DNA from: Oscillospiraceae bacterium
GTDB lineage: Bacteria > Bacillota > Clostridia > Oscillospirales > Ruminococcaceae
Assembly: GCA_015067125.1 (NCBI GenBank)
Contig: SVNB01000038.1
Span: 1 to 14,716, forward strand
Direction of reading: 5' to 3'
DNA length: 14,716 nt
The position numbers and the translations under genes were made by a program. Under the pieces are notes generated by a model. It was not told the origin of the DNA, did not search any database, and saw only the letters and a list, made by a program, of their open reading frames with translations. Within the stretch, counting starts at the first letter, position 1. Each line of letters starts with the position of its first letter. Shown here piece after piece: positions 13,824 through 14,716 of the stretch.

Positions 13824-13852
13824 ATGATACCACCGCGTGAATAAAATTTCAA
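13824..13852 (-). promoter_or_regulatory. Sigma-A promoter of the sugar ATPase gene
   Basis: On the minus strand TTGAAA (13847-13852) and TATCAT (13824-13829) with a 17-base spacer. Predicted start near 13817, giving a leader of roughly 160-175 bases. Confidence 0.7.
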
Positions 13853-13862
13853 TTAGCGGCAA

Positions 13863-14093
13863 TTCATAGTAATTTACACAGTTTTTTGGTGATTTTGTTT
13901 GAAAAAAAGCCGGATGCGCAATAATTTTGCAAAAATACCAAAAAACAGGCGCAAATTTGGCATCTGGTTTCTATATATGCCGTAAAATATTGCAAAATTC
14001 GTAAAAATGGTAAAAAAATGAAAAAACTTCTGGGCAAAATCAACAAATAAAAGCCGCTTTGGTTAGGAAAAACGCAGAAGTTTTTTAAAGCTG
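13863..14093. other. A+T-rich gap between divergent sugar-transport promoters
   Basis: No gene seen. It contains a long-range stem CCGGATGC (13910-13917) with GCATCTGG (13960-13967), one G-T pair, and a ten-codon ATG frame at 14018 with no ribosome binding site. Otherwise homopolymer A and T runs. Confidence 0.4.
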
Positions 14094-14122
14094 TTGAAAA
14101 AAACAAAAGGGGAGAGTAATAT
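14094..14122 (+). promoter_or_regulatory. Sigma-A promoter of the sugar-binding lipoprotein gene
   Basis: TTGAAA (14094-14099) and TAATAT (14117-14122), spacer 17. Start expected near 14129, inside the operator that follows; leader about 75 bases. Confidence 0.8.
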
Positions 14123-14127
14123 AGTTT

Positions 14128-14154
14128 GTTGGAAACGTTGGAATCGTTTCCAAC
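14128..14154 (+). promoter_or_regulatory. LacI-family-type operator
   Basis: TTGGAATCGTTTCCAA (14138-14153) is a near-perfect palindrome about a central CG, the hallmark of LacI-family operators. A further half-site, TTGGAAACG (14129-14137), directly precedes it, and GTTGGAAACG/CGTTTCCAAC (14128-14154) pair exactly. It overlaps the predicted transcription start, so a bound repressor would block the promoter. The match to the CcpA cre consensus is partial. Confidence 0.75.
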
Positions 14155-14203
14155 ATTCAAAAATTGGGAAAATCCCGAAAGATATTCTTAGGAGGAAAAA
14201 ACA

Positions 14204-14716
14204 ATGAAAAAGCTTCTTGCTATGCTTCTTGCCCTCGTAATGGTTCTTTCTTTTGCTGCTTGCGGCAACGAAGAACCTGTCGATGAGCCCAGCGACGAAC
14301 CTAACGGCGAAACCGCAACCGGTTCTGTTTACTGGCTCAACTTCAAACCCGAATCTGACGAGGCACTTAAAGAAATCGCTGCAATGTACACCGCAGAAAC
14401 CGGCGTCGAAGTAAAAGTAGAAACCGCTGCTTCCGGTACCTACAGCGAAACCCTTACCGCAGAAATGGATAAGAGCAATGCTCCTACCATCTTTGTAGTA
14501 TCTCCCAACGGTGTTCCCACCTGGGGCGATTATTGCCTTGATCTTACCGGCACCCCTATCGCTAACGAACTTTCCACCGAGGCATACAATGTATATGATG
14601 AAGACGGCAAACTCGTTTCCATCGGTTACTGCTATGAATGCTATGGTATCATCGTAAACAACGCTCTTCTTAAAGCAGCCGGCCACGATGTTTCCGAAAT
14701 CACCAACTTCGAATCC
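14204..14716 (+). CDS. Extracellular sugar-binding lipoprotein (SBP family 1), 5' part
   Basis: Open to the right edge: 171 residues, C-terminus missing. ATG 14204 follows AGGAGG (14190-14195) at an eight-base spacing. The signal peptide MKKLLAMLLALVMVLSFAAC ends in lipobox FAAC, Cys20. An acidic, proline-containing linker follows to about 40, then GSVYWLNFKPESDEALKEIA and YTAETGVEVKVETAASGTYSE, the usual first strand and helix of family 1 sugar receptors. PTIFVVSPNG (about 99-108) and a GYCYECYGIIVNNALLKAAG segment (about 147-166) fit the group. Substrate probably a malto- or other oligosaccharide, inferred from malQ and the MsmX-type ATPase on the other side of the divergent promoter. Permease genes would be expected downstream. 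Likely controlled by the LacI-type operator before it. Confidence 0.88.
   Translation, partial: MKKLLAMLLALVMVLSFAACGNEEPVDEPSDEPNGETATGSVYWLNFKPESDEALKEIAAMYTAETGVEVKVETAASGTYSETLTAEMDKSNAPTIFVVSPNGVPTWGDYCLDLTGTPIANELSTEAYNVYDEDGKLVSIGYCYECYGIIVNNALLKAAGHDVSEITNFES

Noticed and set aside
13824..13845. T-box-like string around CGCGGTGGTA on the minus strand
   Set aside because: The T-box core is GGTGGNACCGCG; here the order is reversed and there is no specifier stem or terminator, and the string is part of a good promoter.
13629..13862. 77-codon minus-strand frame over the ATPase promoter and leader
   Set aside because: It starts upstream of the predicted transcription start, lacks a ribosome binding site, and has an Arg/Pro-rich unpatterned product.
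14018..14050. Ten-codon frame MKKLLGKINK before the sugar-binding protein promoter
   Set aside because: No ribosome binding site, lies upstream of the predicted transcription start; resemblance to a signal-peptide start is just Lys/Leu content.

Overview
The window looks like a chromosomal piece of a low-to-mid GC Gram-positive bacterium of the class Clostridia, probably a gut or rumen Oscillospirales/Ruminococcaceae-type organism. This rests on purine-rich AGGAGG-type ribosome binding sites, several lipoproteins with short clostridial lipobox signal peptides, sigma-A promoters with 17-base spacers, MsmX/UgpC-type sugar ATPases, and G+C-rich hairpin repeats between genes. The lineage is inferred from style, not from a marker gene. 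No rRNA, tRNA, CRISPR array, transposase or phage gene was seen.

Layout. 1-127 (-): start of a secreted or membrane protein that runs off the left edge. 224-1720 (-): glycerol kinase, divergent from 1815-2744 (+), a monoacylglycerol-lipase-like alpha/beta hydrolase; the 94-base gap holds a palindrome. 2803-3121: a gene-free composite of palindromic repeats. 3199-5721 (+): an amino-acid ABC transporter operon (binding lipoprotein, permease, ATPase) with a strong promoter, an operator-like inverted repeat and a 16-codon leader ORF ending in Arg/His codons. 5757-6743 (-): a cytoplasmic beta-lactamase-fold serine hydrolase, convergent with the operon across a shared terminator. 6917-8374 (+): nicotinate phosphoribosyltransferase with its own promoter and terminator. 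8525-10800 (+): two related lipoproteins of unknown function, the first interrupted by a one-base frameshift. 10867-12354 (-) 4-alpha-glucanotransferase and 12463-13641 (-) MsmX/UgpC-type ATPase, divergent from 14204-14716 (+), the start of a sugar-binding lipoprotein preceded by a LacI-type operator.

How the genes may work together. The right end looks like an alpha-glucan/maltodextrin locus: binding protein (permeases presumably beyond the edge), energising ATPase and MalQ. The left end pairs a probable glycerol-releasing lipase with glycerol kinase. The centre is amino-acid uptake and NAD salvage. No wholly new multi-gene system is evident. The best leads are the leader ORF before the amino-acid transporter, the hairpin cluster separating a perfect Shine-Dalgarno from the MsmX-type start codon, the module-shuffled and frameshifted lipoprotein pair, and the lipase/glycerol-kinase divergon.
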